DNA of 64,000 nucleotides from Acidobacteriota bacterium (GTDB taxonomy: Bacteria; Acidobacteriota; Vicinamibacteria; Vicinamibacterales; CAVVIG01). A program made the translations under genes and the position numbers. The notes below the pieces were generated by a model. That model did no database searches. It saw nothing but the letters and a program-made list of their open reading frames with translations, and was not told the DNA's origin. The stretch's first letter is position 1, and each line of letters starts with the position of its first letter. Positions 1 to 7,602 of the stretch are shown in pieces. Location: assembly GCA_018268955.1 (NCBI GenBank), contig JAFDVO010000006.1, positions 1 through 64,000 of the forward strand, given 5' to 3'.

Positions 1-665
1 CCGCCGATCGACACATTCACGAACAGCAGCCCCAGCGTCGCGTACTTCAGCGGTTCGGATGGCTCGAGGTCGAAGAACTGCCGGGAGAGCAGGAGGGCGC
101 AGATGGTCATCGCCGCCGGCTCCGTGATGAAGGAGCCGAGCAGCGGACCGATCGACAGGATCGTGAACCACCACGCGAGCGGCGTGGCACGCCCAATCGA
201 TGCGGCACGCCCGAGCGCACCTTCGGCAAGCGCGATCACGGGGCGGGTCGACGCCATCGCCATGATGACGACCACGAAGAGCGCCTCGGTGTAGACGACG
301 GTGTCGTTCACGTAGTGCACCACGGCGTGCCAGCCGTGGAACGCCGTGGCCACCGCAATCAGCACGACGGCCCACAGGCCGAACACGACCTCCACCTCGC
401 CGAGAAAGTGGAGCGCCTCCGCAACGAGATCGGGCGTGCAGGCGCGGCCGCACCGGCGAGACTCCTCGTCCAGGCGATGCTGCCGTTCGTGGGCGCGCCT
501 GGCGAACTGCGGCGCGACGAACGTGTGCAGCACCGCCAGCACGAACAGGCCGGTTGCCACGGCATTGAAGGGATCGAGCGCGACACGCGCGGCGAGGGTG
601 GCCAGCAGGCCCTCCGCCGACGGGGGTCCGTAGGCCTCGAGCGGCAGCGGGAAGTCGGTCGACAC
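1..665 (-). CDS. Putative Na+/H+ antiporter (PF07399-like), C-terminus cut by window edge
   Basis: This is an integral membrane protein, probably a cation/proton antiporter. The frame opens with GTG at 663-665 (start MSTDFPLP) and runs off the window, so about 221 residues are visible. Several hydrophobic segments alternate with a charged loop near residues 55-80. The key signature is GPLLGSFITEPAAMT, which I associate with the putative Na+/H+ antiporter family; the family call rests on that motif and the hydrophobicity pattern. A stop codon at 678-680 bounds the frame upstream, so the GTG is the only reasonable start. It follows the YwiC-like gene on the same strand with about 60 bp between them, so the two may be co-transcribed. 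Confidence 0.72.
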   Translation of the reverse strand, partial: MSTDFPLPLEAYGPPSAEGLLATLAARVALDPFNAVATGLFVLAVLHTFVAPQFARRAHERQHRLDEESRRCGRACTPDLVAEALHFLGEVEVVFGLWAVVLIAVATAFHGWHAVVHYVNDTVVYTEALFVVVIMAMASTRPVIALAEGALGRAASIGRATPLAWWFTILSIGPLLGSFITEPAAMTICALLLSRQFFDLEPSEPLKYATLGLLFVNVSIG

Positions 666-724
666 GATGGAGCTAGCTTACAGGCTTCCGAACCCCAACG
701 CGGGTGCAGCCAGTGCGGGTGCGA

Positions 725-1507
725 TCAGAGCAGGCGCTCGCCGACAACGAGGATGATAGCGGTCAGGATGGTGGCCGCCACAAGCGTCCATCCGATGGGG
801 CGCAGGTAGCGCGGCGAGGGAGGCTTCACGCTCAGGGCGAACGACACCACGCACACCGGGATCGCGGCCATCGGCGCAACTTCGGCGAGCTCGGCGCGCG
901 CCGCCAGCCACGCAAGCACGGCGAGCACGGCGGGCGCGAGCAGGAGGGCCAGCCATCGTGGCGGACCGCCCGCCTTCGTCACGCGACCGATCATCGCCCG
1001 CACGGCGACGGTCGCCGTCATGAAGATGAGCGCGAACACGAGGAACAACGTGCGCGCAGCAACCGCCGTCGCTTCGCCCCCAAGCGCCACCGGCATCGAC
1101 AGCGAGGACAGTGCCGCGCCGACGAGCACCTCTCCGCCGGTGGTCTTCTCGACATGAGCGAACACCGCCACGGCGACAGCGAGGCCGAGGACGATGGGCA
1201 GGCCCAGCCACACGAGCGCGTCGGTCGGCAGCGTGAACAGCGACACGGTTCCGGTCACCGCCGCAAAGCCGCCGAACAGCGCGAGCGACCGACGTGCCTC
1301 GGCCTGCTGCTCCCGCGCCGCGCGGCTCCCACGCTGCCCCACCTGCACGAGCAACCCTTCATGTGCGAGGAACGCAGCGGTGCCCGCCGCGGCCAGCAGG
1401 TACGCACCGGCAGTGGGGACGCCGATCAGGAGCGCCGAAACGAGCGGGACGAGGAGCTGCCCGTATGCTCCGTGTTCCTTCGGGATGAGCAGACGGGGCG
1501 CGATCAG
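725..1507 (-). CDS. YwiC-like membrane protein
   Basis: Polytopic membrane protein of the YwiC-like family; its function is unknown. Near the N-terminus the frame reads RLLIPKEHGAYGQLLVPL, the family's hallmark, followed by about eight hydrophobic segments. The first ATG (1354) would remove that hallmark, so the true start lies upstream. The frame is bounded by the TAG stop of the upstream lipoprotein gene (1508-1510), and the first possible initiator after it is CTG at 1505-1507, with GGAGG just before it. Start by CTG and coupling to the upstream stop are inferences. The length from there is 260 residues, normal for the family. Confidence 0.75.
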   Translation of the reverse strand: MIAPRLLIPKEHGAYGQLLVPLVSALLIGVPTAGAYLLAAAGTAAFLAHEGLLVQVGQRGSRAAREQQAEARRSLALFGGFAAVTGTVSLFTLPTDALVWLGLPIVLGLAVAVAVFAHVEKTTGGEVLVGAALSSLSMPVALGGEATAVAARTLFLVFALIFMTATVAVRAMIGRVTKAGGPPRWLALLLAPAVLAVLAWLAARAELAEVAPMAAIPVCVVSFALSVKPPSPRYLRPIGWTLVAATILTAIILVVGERLL

Positions 1508-1906
1508 CTACCTCCAGGGGAGTTCGACGTCGTATTGCTTGCCCGACGCATCCTTGGCGCTCACGCGCACGCTCTTCGGGCGGTTCAGCATGGCGATGAA
1601 CTTCGTGCCGTCCGCGGCCGTCATGTCGCTGAGCGGCACTTCACGCCGCTCTCCGGTGCTGAGCGCCGCGAGCGATTTGGAGTACTCGTTCTTGCCGAAC
1701 GGCACGACCGTCACGCGCACATCACTCAATGGCTGTCCGGCCCGGTTCTCCACAACCAGATTCGCGTTCTTGGAACTGACAGCCACGAGGGCGTTCATCT
1801 GCTCGGCGCTGCCTTGGCCGGCGCATCCGGCCATCAGCAGACCAAGCATCAGCGTAGCAGGGATCATCACGGCCGAACGACGACGTGGGATGTCGGACAA
1901 CGTCAT
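1508..1906 (-). CDS. Small secreted lipoprotein, function unknown
   Basis: 132-residue predicted lipoprotein. A short basic N-terminus, a hydrophobic core and the lipobox LMAGC place the lipidated Cys near residue 28. The mature part has a compact beta-rich look (LVVENRAGQPLSDVRVTV), suggesting an immunoglobulin-like or FxLYD-type fold, but I do not recognise a named family. The start chosen is ATG at 1904-1906, preceded by GGAGG with 7-nt spacing. A longer frame begins at 1963 but lacks a ribosome site and would bury the signal peptide. The stop abuts the YwiC-like gene, so the two are probably translated together. Confidence 0.7.
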   Translation of the reverse strand: MTLSDIPRRRSAVMIPATLMLGLLMAGCAGQGSAEQMNALVAVSSKNANLVVENRAGQPLSDVRVTVVPFGKNEYSKSLAALSTGERREVPLSDMTAADGTKFIAMLNRPKSVRVSAKDASGKQYDVELPWR

Positions 1907-2409
1907 GGCATGCCTCCAGGCTGGGACACCGACGGTCGACGGAACGTCTCGGCAACGGCGCACGGGCGCATCGACACGCGCTCGCTCATCGGACTCTAGC
2001 GCCCTCGCCAGCGCGGATCAACAGATCGTCAAGCTCGGCGGCAGGAGACAGCCTGCCCCTGAAACCGGCTGTTACACTGGCAAGAGGCTCCTGTCGCCGG
2101 CCGATTCGCGGCTCAGCACGTGCGACAACGCAAGGTCAGCAGGCGCGCGGGGCTGAAGCCGATACAACAGCAGAGGACAGCGGGTTGGTCAGATATCGAC
2201 GACAGGTGTGGTGGACGGCGCTGCTGCTGATGCTGTTTCTGCCGTCCTCCATCTGGAGACGGCCTCCTGTTCGGGCGCCGCACGTGGTGGTCGTCAGTGC
2301 AGACCCTGCAGCAACGCTGGCGGTCCGGCAGCCCGCTTTGGGCCGAGCGCTCGCACGCCAGCGCTTGGTCGCAGGCGCTGCCGTGAGACGGCGCGCGCGA
2401 CTGACGCGA
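1907..2409. other. Intergenic region, about 500 bp, no confident gene
   Basis: No supported gene. A plus-strand frame from TTG 2185 to 2445 would give an 86-residue product with one hydrophobic segment (WWTALLLMLFLP) and a weak GAGGA upstream, but the remainder is Arg/Ala-rich and looks like non-coding GC-rich DNA. Minus-strand frames here are equally unconvincing. The region should hold the promoter of the lipoprotein-ywiC-antiporter genes; I see no clear -35/-10 pair. Confidence 0.5.
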
Positions 2410-2456
2410 CACACACAAACGCCCGGGCCCAGCCAGACGGACTGAGCACCGGGCGT
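2410..2456 (-). terminator. Intrinsic terminator of osmC
   Basis: Read on the minus strand just after the osmC stop, a strong hairpin has outer arms CGCCCGG/CCGGGCG and inner arms GCTCAG/CTGGGC (one wobble pair, one bulged T, 9-nt loop). It is followed by TTTGTGTGTGT. Position and T-rich tail fit rho-independent termination. Confidence 0.75.
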
Positions 2457-2476
2457 CGTGTTGTCCGAGCGCGGTG

Positions 2477-2914
2477 CTAGCCGACCTTGGCGTCGACCGT
2501 GATGGTCATGGAGCCGCGGTACGCATTGCTGACCGGGCAGCTCTTCTCCGCCTCAGCCGCGAACGCCGGGAAGTCCGCCGCCTCCATGCCCTTCAGTCCG
2601 TACACCGTCACCGTCAGTGCCGACGTGTGGATCTTGATGCCGTTGTCGAGCTCAGCCACGATCTTCGCCGTGACGTCTGTCCGCTCGGCGGACGCCTGCT
2701 TGCGGCCGAGCGCCGCGTTCAGCGCCATTGCGTAGCAGGCGGCGTGCGCCGCTGCCATCAACTCCTCGGGGCTCGTGCGGCCCTCCGGATCCTGGATGCG
2801 CGACGGGAACGTGACCGGCAGCGTGAACGCGCCGGTTCCCGCCTTCGCCTCGCCCTTGCCGTCCATCAGACCGCCCTGCCACTTCACGTCGACGTGCCGT
2901 TCGAAAGCCGCCAT
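2477..2914 (-). CDS. osmC: OsmC-family peroxiredoxin
   Basis: Thiol peroxidase of the OsmC/Ohr family, which reduces organic hydroperoxides in the cytoplasm. The 145-residue length is typical. Both redox cysteines are visible: one in the helix AAHAACYAMAL and one in EKSCPVSNAY. The Glu/Arg environment (SRIQ and SPEELMAAAH) also fits. ATG 2912-2914 is chosen because AGGAGG lies 6 nt upstream; an adjacent ATG at 2917 would be only 3 nt away. It is followed by its own terminator and preceded by a repeat-filled spacer, so it may end a transcript from the recR side. OsmC rather than Ohr is favoured by overall sequence feel only. Confidence 0.88.
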   Translation of the reverse strand: MAAFERHVDVKWQGGLMDGKGEAKAGTGAFTLPVTFPSRIQDPEGRTSPEELMAAAHAACYAMALNAALGRKQASAERTDVTAKIVAELDNGIKIHTSALTVTVYGLKGMEAADFPAFAAEAEKSCPVSNAYRGSMTITVDAKVG

Positions 2915-2935
2915 CATCTGCCTCCTAGACAAACA

Positions 2936-3008
2936 ATTGCTAATCGCTGATTGCTAATCGCTAATCGCTAATTGCTAAACGGTAATCGCCAATCGCTGAA
3001 CGCCGATT
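2936..3008. repeat. Short-period tandem repeat, unit about GCTAATC
   Basis: Imperfect 7-bp tandem array (GCTAATCGCTAATC and variants such as GCTGATT, GCTAAAC) filling the spacer between osmC and the DUF4203 gene. It is noticeably more AT-rich than the flanking genes. Related arrays occur at 4254-4358, 6519-6560 and 23964-24066. Confidence 0.85.
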
Positions 3009-3034
3009 GTGATTCCTGAACGCCGGTCGCTGGA

Positions 3035-3649
3035 CTACTTGCGTTTCTTGCCAGCGGTCATCGAGAGCTGCACCGCCGTTCCGAGCAGGCCGAGCCCCAA
3101 CCAGGCGAGTGGAGCCCACCGAAGGCCAGGCGCCGACGTGGGGTAGAGAATCCACACCTCCGTGTCGGACGCCCCGCGCGTCAGGCCCGACTTCGCTGCG
3201 GGCAGCCAGTTCGCGGCCGCCAGCACGATCGTCCACGCACCCGCGAACGCGGTGCCGACAACGATCACGTACTTCTGTACGAACATCGCGCCGATCGCGC
3301 CACCGATCGCCACCGCGATGATGGCGATCGCCGGGGGATCGCCGGTGCCGATCTGGCTCCATACGACGTGCGCCACGAGCACGCCGATCCCGGCGCCGAC
3401 GAGCGCGACGCCGACGAACCATGCGAACACGAGCACGATGGATCCGATGATGCCGCCCACGAGCGCTGCCGCGAGCATGCCGGTCGTGTTACTGATCCCC
3501 ATCGTCGAACTGGCGATCATCGCGCCGAGGATGAAACCGTAGATGCCGAGGACGATGCGAAACAGCCGGTGCCCCGCGAAGCAGGCCAGCACTCCGCCGA
3601 GCAGGAGCACCAGCGCGGCCGGCTGCTCATAACCGTGCGGCAGCATCAC
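3035..3649 (-). CDS. DUF4203/TMEM198-like multi-pass membrane protein
   Basis: 204-residue very hydrophobic protein with about seven transmembrane segments and Gly-rich helices (for example GGIIGSIVLVFAWFVG and GVALVGAGIGVLV). It resembles the DUF4203 (TMEM198) family, whose bacterial function is unknown. It ends in a basic GKKRK tail. The start is GTG 3649 or the adjacent ATG 3646. Only one base separates it from the recR stop, so the two are almost certainly one transcript. The pairing with recR is probably positional rather than functional. Confidence 0.7.
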   Translation of the reverse strand: MMLPHGYEQPAALVLLLGGVLACFAGHRLFRIVLGIYGFILGAMIASSTMGISNTTGMLAAALVGGIIGSIVLVFAWFVGVALVGAGIGVLVAHVVWSQIGTGDPPAIAIIAVAIGGAIGAMFVQKYVIVVGTAFAGAWTIVLAAANWLPAAKSGLTRGASDTEVWILYPTSAPGLRWAPLAWLGLGLLGTAVQLSMTAGKKRK

Positions 3650-3650
3650 C

Positions 3651-4247
3651 TCAGACCTCTCGCCGCCCTTCGAGCGCCTTGTGCATCGTCCACTGATCGG
3701 CGTACTCGAGGTCGCTGCCGACCGGCACGCCGACGGCGATGCGGGTCACTTTCACGCCAAGCGGCTTCAGCAGCCGCGCGAGGTACAGCGCTGTCGTCTC
3801 ACCTTCGACGTTCGGGTTCGTCGCGAGGATCACTTCGCTGATCGTGCCCTCGGCGATGCGCGTCAGCAGCCCCTTGATCTTGAGCTGATCGGGTCCGATC
3901 CCCTGCAACGGCGAGATGGCGCCCATCAGCACGTGATAGACCCCCTTGAACTCGCCAATCCGCTCGATGCCCGCCACGTTCTGCGGTTCCTCGACGACGC
4001 AGATGACGTGCTGGTCGCGGTCGGTGCTGCGGCAGAACTCGCACGGGTCGGTGTCCGTGATGTTGTTGCAGACCGAGCAGTGCGTGACCCGCTCCTTGAC
4101 GTCCCTGATGGCGGCGGCAAGGCGATCCGCCTGCTCGCGCGGCGCCTTCAGGATGTGGAACGCGAGGCGCTGCGCGCTCTTCGGCCCGAGACCGGGGAGA
4201 CGCTGCAGTTCCTCGACGAGGCGGGTCAGAGGCTCAGGGAAGGACAC
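3651..4247 (-). CDS. recR: Recombination mediator RecR
   Basis: Recombinational repair protein that, with RecO (and RecF), loads RecA on gapped DNA. It has 198 residues, the family norm. In order: a helix-hairpin-helix region ([17 protein letters not shown]), a four-cysteine zinc finger (CSVC ... CEFC, about residues 57-72), a Toprim domain with the acidic motif VVEEPQN, and the C-terminal Walker-B-like stretch [11 protein letters not shown]. It starts with GTG and has no clear Shine-Dalgarno. It lies in the classic dnaX-ybaB-recR order found in many bacteria. Confidence 0.96.
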   Translation of the reverse strand: MSFPEPLTRLVEELQRLPGLGPKSAQRLAFHILKAPREQADRLAAAIRDVKERVTHCSVCNNITDTDPCEFCRSTDRDQHVICVVEEPQNVAGIERIGEFKGVYHVLMGAISPLQGIGPDQLKIKGLLTRIAEGTISEVILATNPNVEGETTALYLARLLKPLGVKVTRIAVGVPVGSDLEYADQWTMHKALEGRREV

Positions 4248-4253
4248 AGGAGA

Positions 4254-4358
4254 ATGCTAATCGCTAAATGCGAATCGCCGATCTGAAAGCCGGCCTGCTG
4301 GTTGCGAAACCCGTTTCGCATTCACTTCAGCGATTGCCGATCCGCGATTAGCGATTCA
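4254..4358. repeat. Head-to-head short repeats in the ybaB-recR spacer
   Basis: Two arms in opposite orientation: 4254-4282 carries GCTAATCGCTAAATGCGAATC-type units, and 4316-4358 carries the complement (GCGATTGCC, GCGATTAGCGATT). They could pair into a long imperfect hairpin. The core repeat is the same AATCGCT family seen at 2936-3008. Confidence 0.75.
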
Positions 4359-4655
4359 GAGGTTGAACCCCGGCGGCAGCATGCCGCCCATCTGCTTCTT
4401 CAGCTCGTCGTCGGCCTTGCGCTGGGCATCGTTGATGGCGGCGACGATGAGGTCCTGCAGCATCTCGACGTCGTCCTTCGAGACGACCTCGGGGTCGATC
4501 TTGAGCGAGAGCACCTGCTTGGCGCCGTTGACGACGACGGTCACCATGCCGCCGCCTGCGCCGCCCTCGACCCTGGCTTCGGCCATCTGCTTCTGCAGGC
4601 GGTCCTGCATCTGCTGGGCCTGCTTCATCATCTGCTGCATCTGCTGAATGTTCAT
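4356..4655 (-). CDS. ybaB: YbaB/EbfC nucleoid-associated protein
   Basis: Small DNA-binding nucleoid-associated protein of 99 residues, the usual length. The N-terminal Gln/Met-rich helix ([17 protein letters not shown]), the Gly-rich turn and the strand [16 protein letters not shown] are characteristic, as is the C-terminal helix [20 protein letters not shown]. Located between dnaX and recR, its conserved position in bacteria. No membrane or catalytic features. Confidence 0.95.
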   Translation of the reverse strand: MNIQQMQQMMKQAQQMQDRLQKQMAEARVEGGAGGGMVTVVVNGAKQVLSLKIDPEVVSKDDVEMLQDLIVAAINDAQRKADDELKKQMGGMLPPGFNL

Positions 4656-4697
4656 CGTCTCCTCTTCGATCAGCCTGAGAGCGGCGACCCTCGCCCG

Positions 4698-6512
4698 TTA
4701 CATCTCCTCGACGTCGCGGATTTCCGCAGGGAACACTTCGAGCAGCGCCTGCACGGCCGTGTCGGCCATCGCCTGTTCCTTCAGCGCGGCCTGCTTCTCC
4801 TGGTCAACCGCGGGCTTGGCCGGTTGCGCCGCCTGCTGCTCCTCGACCACCGGGCTGCCGCTACCATCCGCTTCGACGATGATGCGGCGTCCGGCGAGCC
4901 TGGTCGCCATCGTCTCCATCTTCGTGCGGTATGTGTTGAACGTGGGTCCGAACTTGAACCCCGCGGCGAAGGTAATCACGAGCCGGTCGCCAAGCACCTC
5001 GATCCGCTGTGCCTGCGCGAGCACGGTGTTGTAGAGCATCTTCTCCGACGCGCGGGCCTCTGCAAGGACGGCATCCTTCAGCGCGGACCCGCCGAGGGCC
5101 CCAGCCGCGGGAATGGGCGTGAGTTCGTCCGCCGCTGCCACGCGCGGCGTCGCCGCTGGAGCCGCGAGGCGCGATGGTGGTGCGCTCTCGGCGCGACCGC
5201 CGGTGGACCCAATCGTCGGGCGCGCAGGCGCTGGTGGGACGGCGCGCGCCGGAGCAGCCGCTGGTGACGACACCTGCCCCGGCGACGCCGCGGTACGCGA
5301 CGTTGCGGGCGCTGCCGATCGCAGGCCAGCCGCAGCAGGCGCGGCCGTGCGTCCGGATGCGAGCGACCCCGAGCCGGCCTGTTGGATCAGGTCCTCGATC
5401 GCGACAAGCTTCCGCTGGTGAATCCAGCGCAGCAGTGCCATCTCGAGGTGATAGCGGGGCTGCGCGGCCCCACGAATTTCCTGCTCCGCGCGCGTGAGCA
5501 GGTCGAACGAGCGCAGCAGGTCCTCGCGCGAGAAGCGCTTCGCGAGGTCGAGCAGGCGCTCACGTTCCGCCTCACCCGCAATCTCTGGATCGGAGGCACG
5601 CGTGGGGTCGACGGCGAGCACGAGCAGATCGCGCACGACACGCGCCAGCTCCCGACACACCAGGCGCAGGTCGTACCCCATTTCGACGGCGCGTCCAGCC
5701 AGGACGAACGCCTGCACGGCATCTTCGTCGACGACCGCCTGCAGCGTGTTCAGCAGCAGGTCGCGTCCGACGAGCCCGAGCACAGTGCCGACATCCTCGG
5801 TGGTGATGCGGTTGCCGCTGAAGGCGATGACCTGATCCAGCTTGCTCTGCGCATCGCGCATGCTGCCGTCGGCATCGCGCGCAATCAGCTGCAGTGCCTC
5901 GTCGTCCACTTCGATCTGCTCGGCGTCGCAGATCTTCCGGAGCTGATCGGCAATCGCCTTCGTGCTGATCATCCGGAACTCGTACACCTGCGAGCGCGAC
6001 AGGATCGTTTCCGGGATCTTGTCCAGCTCCGTCGTCGCCATCATGAAGACGACGTGCGGCGGCGGCTCTTCGACCGACTTCAGCAGCGCATTGAACGACG
6101 AGGAGGAGAGCTGGTGCACCTCGTCGATGATGAACACCTTCTTGCGGTCGCGCACGGGCAGGATCGCCAGCCCCTCGATGATCACCTCGCGAATGTTGTC
6201 GACACCGGTGTGCGTCGCTGCGTCGATCTCGAGGACGTCCATGTCCCGGCCTTCGGCGATTTCCACGCAGGCCGCGCAGGTTCCGCACGGGTCGGGGGTC
6301 GGGCCGCCGCTCTGCTCGCAGTTGAGCGCACGCGCGAGGATGCGCGCGGTGGTGGTCTTCCCGACGCCGCGTGGACCCGCGAAGACGAATGCCTGCGCGA
6401 CCAGCCGGTTGTTCGCAATCGCGTTGCGCAGGGTACGCGTGACCGCCTGCTGGCCGACGACCTCGTCGAACCGCTGCGGACGCCACTTGCGGGCGATGAC
6501 CTTATGGGACAT
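4698..6512 (-). CDS. dnaX: DNA polymerase III subunits gamma and tau (DnaX)
   Basis: Clamp-loader ATPase that places the beta clamp on primed DNA and organises the replicase. It has 604 residues. The N-terminal AAA+ module shows Walker A GPRGVGKTT (about residues 45-53), a zinc-binding set (C-GTC-AC around residues 69-82), Walker B VFIIDEVHQL and a sensor region ending in LSRSQVYEFR. A Pro/Ala-rich linker (about 385-460) precedes the C-terminal domain. I saw no obvious slippery heptamer, so a programmed frameshift product is not supported. It is followed by ybaB-recR and preceded by the SRP RNA gene. Confidence 0.96.
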   Translation of the reverse strand: MSHKVIARKWRPQRFDEVVGQQAVTRTLRNAIANNRLVAQAFVFAGPRGVGKTTTARILARALNCEQSGGPTPDPCGTCAACVEIAEGRDMDVLEIDAATHTGVDNIREVIIEGLAILPVRDRKKVFIIDEVHQLSSSSFNALLKSVEEPPPHVVFMMATTELDKIPETILSRSQVYEFRMISTKAIADQLRKICDAEQIEVDDEALQLIARDADGSMRDAQSKLDQVIAFSGNRITTEDVGTVLGLVGRDLLLNTLQAVVDEDAVQAFVLAGRAVEMGYDLRLVCRELARVVRDLLVLAVDPTRASDPEIAGEAERERLLDLAKRFSREDLLRSFDLLTRAEQEIRGAAQPRYHLEMALLRWIHQRKLVAIEDLIQQAGSGSLASGRTAAPAAAGLRSAAPATSRTAASPGQVSSPAAAPARAVPPAPARPTIGSTGGRAESAPPSRLAAPAATPRVAAADELTPIPAAGALGGSALKDAVLAEARASEKMLYNTVLAQAQRIEVLGDRLVITFAAGFKFGPTFNTYRTKMETMATRLAGRRIIVEADGSGSPVVEEQQAAQPAKPAVDQEKQAALKEQAMADTAVQALLEVFPAEIRDVEEM

Positions 6513-6518
6513 CAGGGG

Positions 6519-6560
6519 AAATGCTAATCGCTAAAGGCTGAATGCTGAATGCTGGGACCG
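6519..6560. repeat. Short repeats upstream of dnaX
   Basis: One GCTAATCGCTAA unit followed by three copies of a 7-bp unit GCTGAAT/GAATGCT. They lie between the dnaX start and the SRP RNA 3' end. Confidence 0.7.
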
Positions 6561-6623
6561 GAGCGCGTCGGGGGAATGCGGCGGGCACCGCTGGTGCGAG
6601 CCGCGACAAGGGCCGGAACGGGT

Positions 6624-6749
6624 GTGGACTGGACCGCGATCCGGAAGACCTGCGGCACATGGCAGGGTCTGCTTAGCGCTGCTACCTTCCGGTCCTGACG
6701 CGGTTCGCAGTCTGGCATTGCACAGGGTCCGGACCGCGGTGCAGTCCAC
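6624..6749 (-). ncRNA. ffs: Signal recognition particle RNA (4.5S, small bacterial type)
   Basis: RNA scaffold of the SRP that targets nascent membrane proteins with Ffh. On the minus strand the domain IV hallmark reads GTCAGGACCGGAAGG followed by TAGCAGC, which matches the conserved bacterial SRP tetraloop and asymmetric internal loop. The ends GTGGACTG...CGCGGTCCGGA and TCCGG...CGCGGTCCAGTCCAC pair into a long closing stem, which sets the approximate 5' end at 6749 and 3' end at 6624 (about 126 nt). The position directly upstream of dnaX is common in bacteria. Exact ends are estimated from the stem. Confidence 0.93.
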
Positions 6750-6769
6750 AGTCCTCTAGATTACTTCGT

Positions 6770-6900
6770 AATGCAGGAACGCAGGAACGCAAAAATGCAG
6801 GAATGCAGGACGCAAAAACGCAGGACCGAAGGAACGCAAGACGCAGGGCCGACGGCACCCCGGCAGCCCGTGCGTTTCTGCGTTTTGCGTGTCCGCGTTA
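6770..6900. repeat. Degenerate about 8-bp repeats (GCAGGAAC type) between ffs and sod
   Basis: One arm of GCAGGAAC/GCAGGAATG/GCAAAAA units (6772-6848) and a shorter opposite arm (TGCGTTTCTGCGTTTTGCGTG, split across 6871-6891). The arms are complementary in style and could form an imperfect hairpin after the sod stop. No gene is seen between 6750 and 6930. Confidence 0.7.
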
Positions 6901-6930
6901 CTCGCGCCCTTCAATCGCACGGCGTTCGAA

Positions 6931-7530
6931 CTAGCCGAGCCGCTTGTTGATCGCCGACCAGTTGATCACGTTCCACCACGCGTCCACGTAGTCGGGGCGG
7001 CGGTTCTGGTAGTGGAGGTAGTAGGCGTGCTCCCAGACATCGATGCCGAACACGATCTTCTTGTTCTGCATCAGCGGGCTGTCCTGGTTCGCGCTGCTCT
7101 CGACGACCAGCGTGCCGCCGTTGTCGATCACCCACGCCCAGCCGGAGCCGAAGCGGCCAAGCGCAGCCTTCTTGAACTCCTCCTTCAGCTTGTCGAAGCT
7201 CCCGAACGAGCTGTTGATCGCGTCGGCAACCGCGCCAGTCGGGGTCCCACCGCCGTTCGGGCCCATGATCTCCCAGAACATCGTGTGGTTTGCGTGGCCG
7301 CCGCCGTTGTTGATGACCGCCTGACGGATGTCGTCCGGCACCGAGCTGATGCCGCGCAGCAGGTCCTCGATCGACTTCTGGTGCAGTTCGGGGTGCTTGT
7401 CGAGCGCGGCGTTCAGGTTCGTCACGTAGGCCTGGTGGTGCTTGCCGTGGTGAATCTCCATGGTGCGCGCGTCGATGTGCGGCTCGAGCGCGTTGAAGGC
7501 GTACGGGAGCGGTGGGAGCGTATGAGCCAT
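6931..7530 (-). CDS. sodA: Superoxide dismutase, Fe/Mn type
   Basis: Converts superoxide to oxygen and hydrogen peroxide; cytoplasmic, since no signal peptide is seen. It has 199 residues, the usual length. Metal ligands are visible: His in MEIHHGKHH, His in [11 protein letters not shown], and Asp/His in [12 protein letters not shown]. The stretches NQDSPLM and GPNGGG favour the Mn or cambialistic branch over strict FeSOD; that assignment is inference. ATG 7530 has AGGAGG 8 nt upstream. It is flanked by repeat-filled spacers and lies downstream of nadA on the same strand. Confidence 0.94.
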   Translation of the reverse strand: MAHTLPPLPYAFNALEPHIDARTMEIHHGKHHQAYVTNLNAALDKHPELHQKSIEDLLRGISSVPDDIRQAVINNGGGHANHTMFWEIMGPNGGGTPTGAVADAINSSFGSFDKLKEEFKKAALGRFGSGWAWVIDNGGTLVVESSANQDSPLMQNKKIVFGIDVWEHAYYLHYQNRRPDYVDAWWNVINWSAINKRLG

Positions 7531-7602
7531 CGGGCTGTCCTCCTAATCGTGTCTCTCAGGCAAAGAGCGAATGGTAATCAGAATCGCGGGTCGCTGCCAG
7601 CA

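Noticed and set aside
2185..2445. Small plus-strand membrane protein of 86 residues
   Set aside because: TTG start, weak ribosome site and an Arg/Ala-rich tail that runs into the osmC terminator; not enough to call a gene.
2936..3008. Possible CRISPR-like array
   Set aside because: Units are 7 bp, contiguous and degenerate, with no spacers or cas genes.
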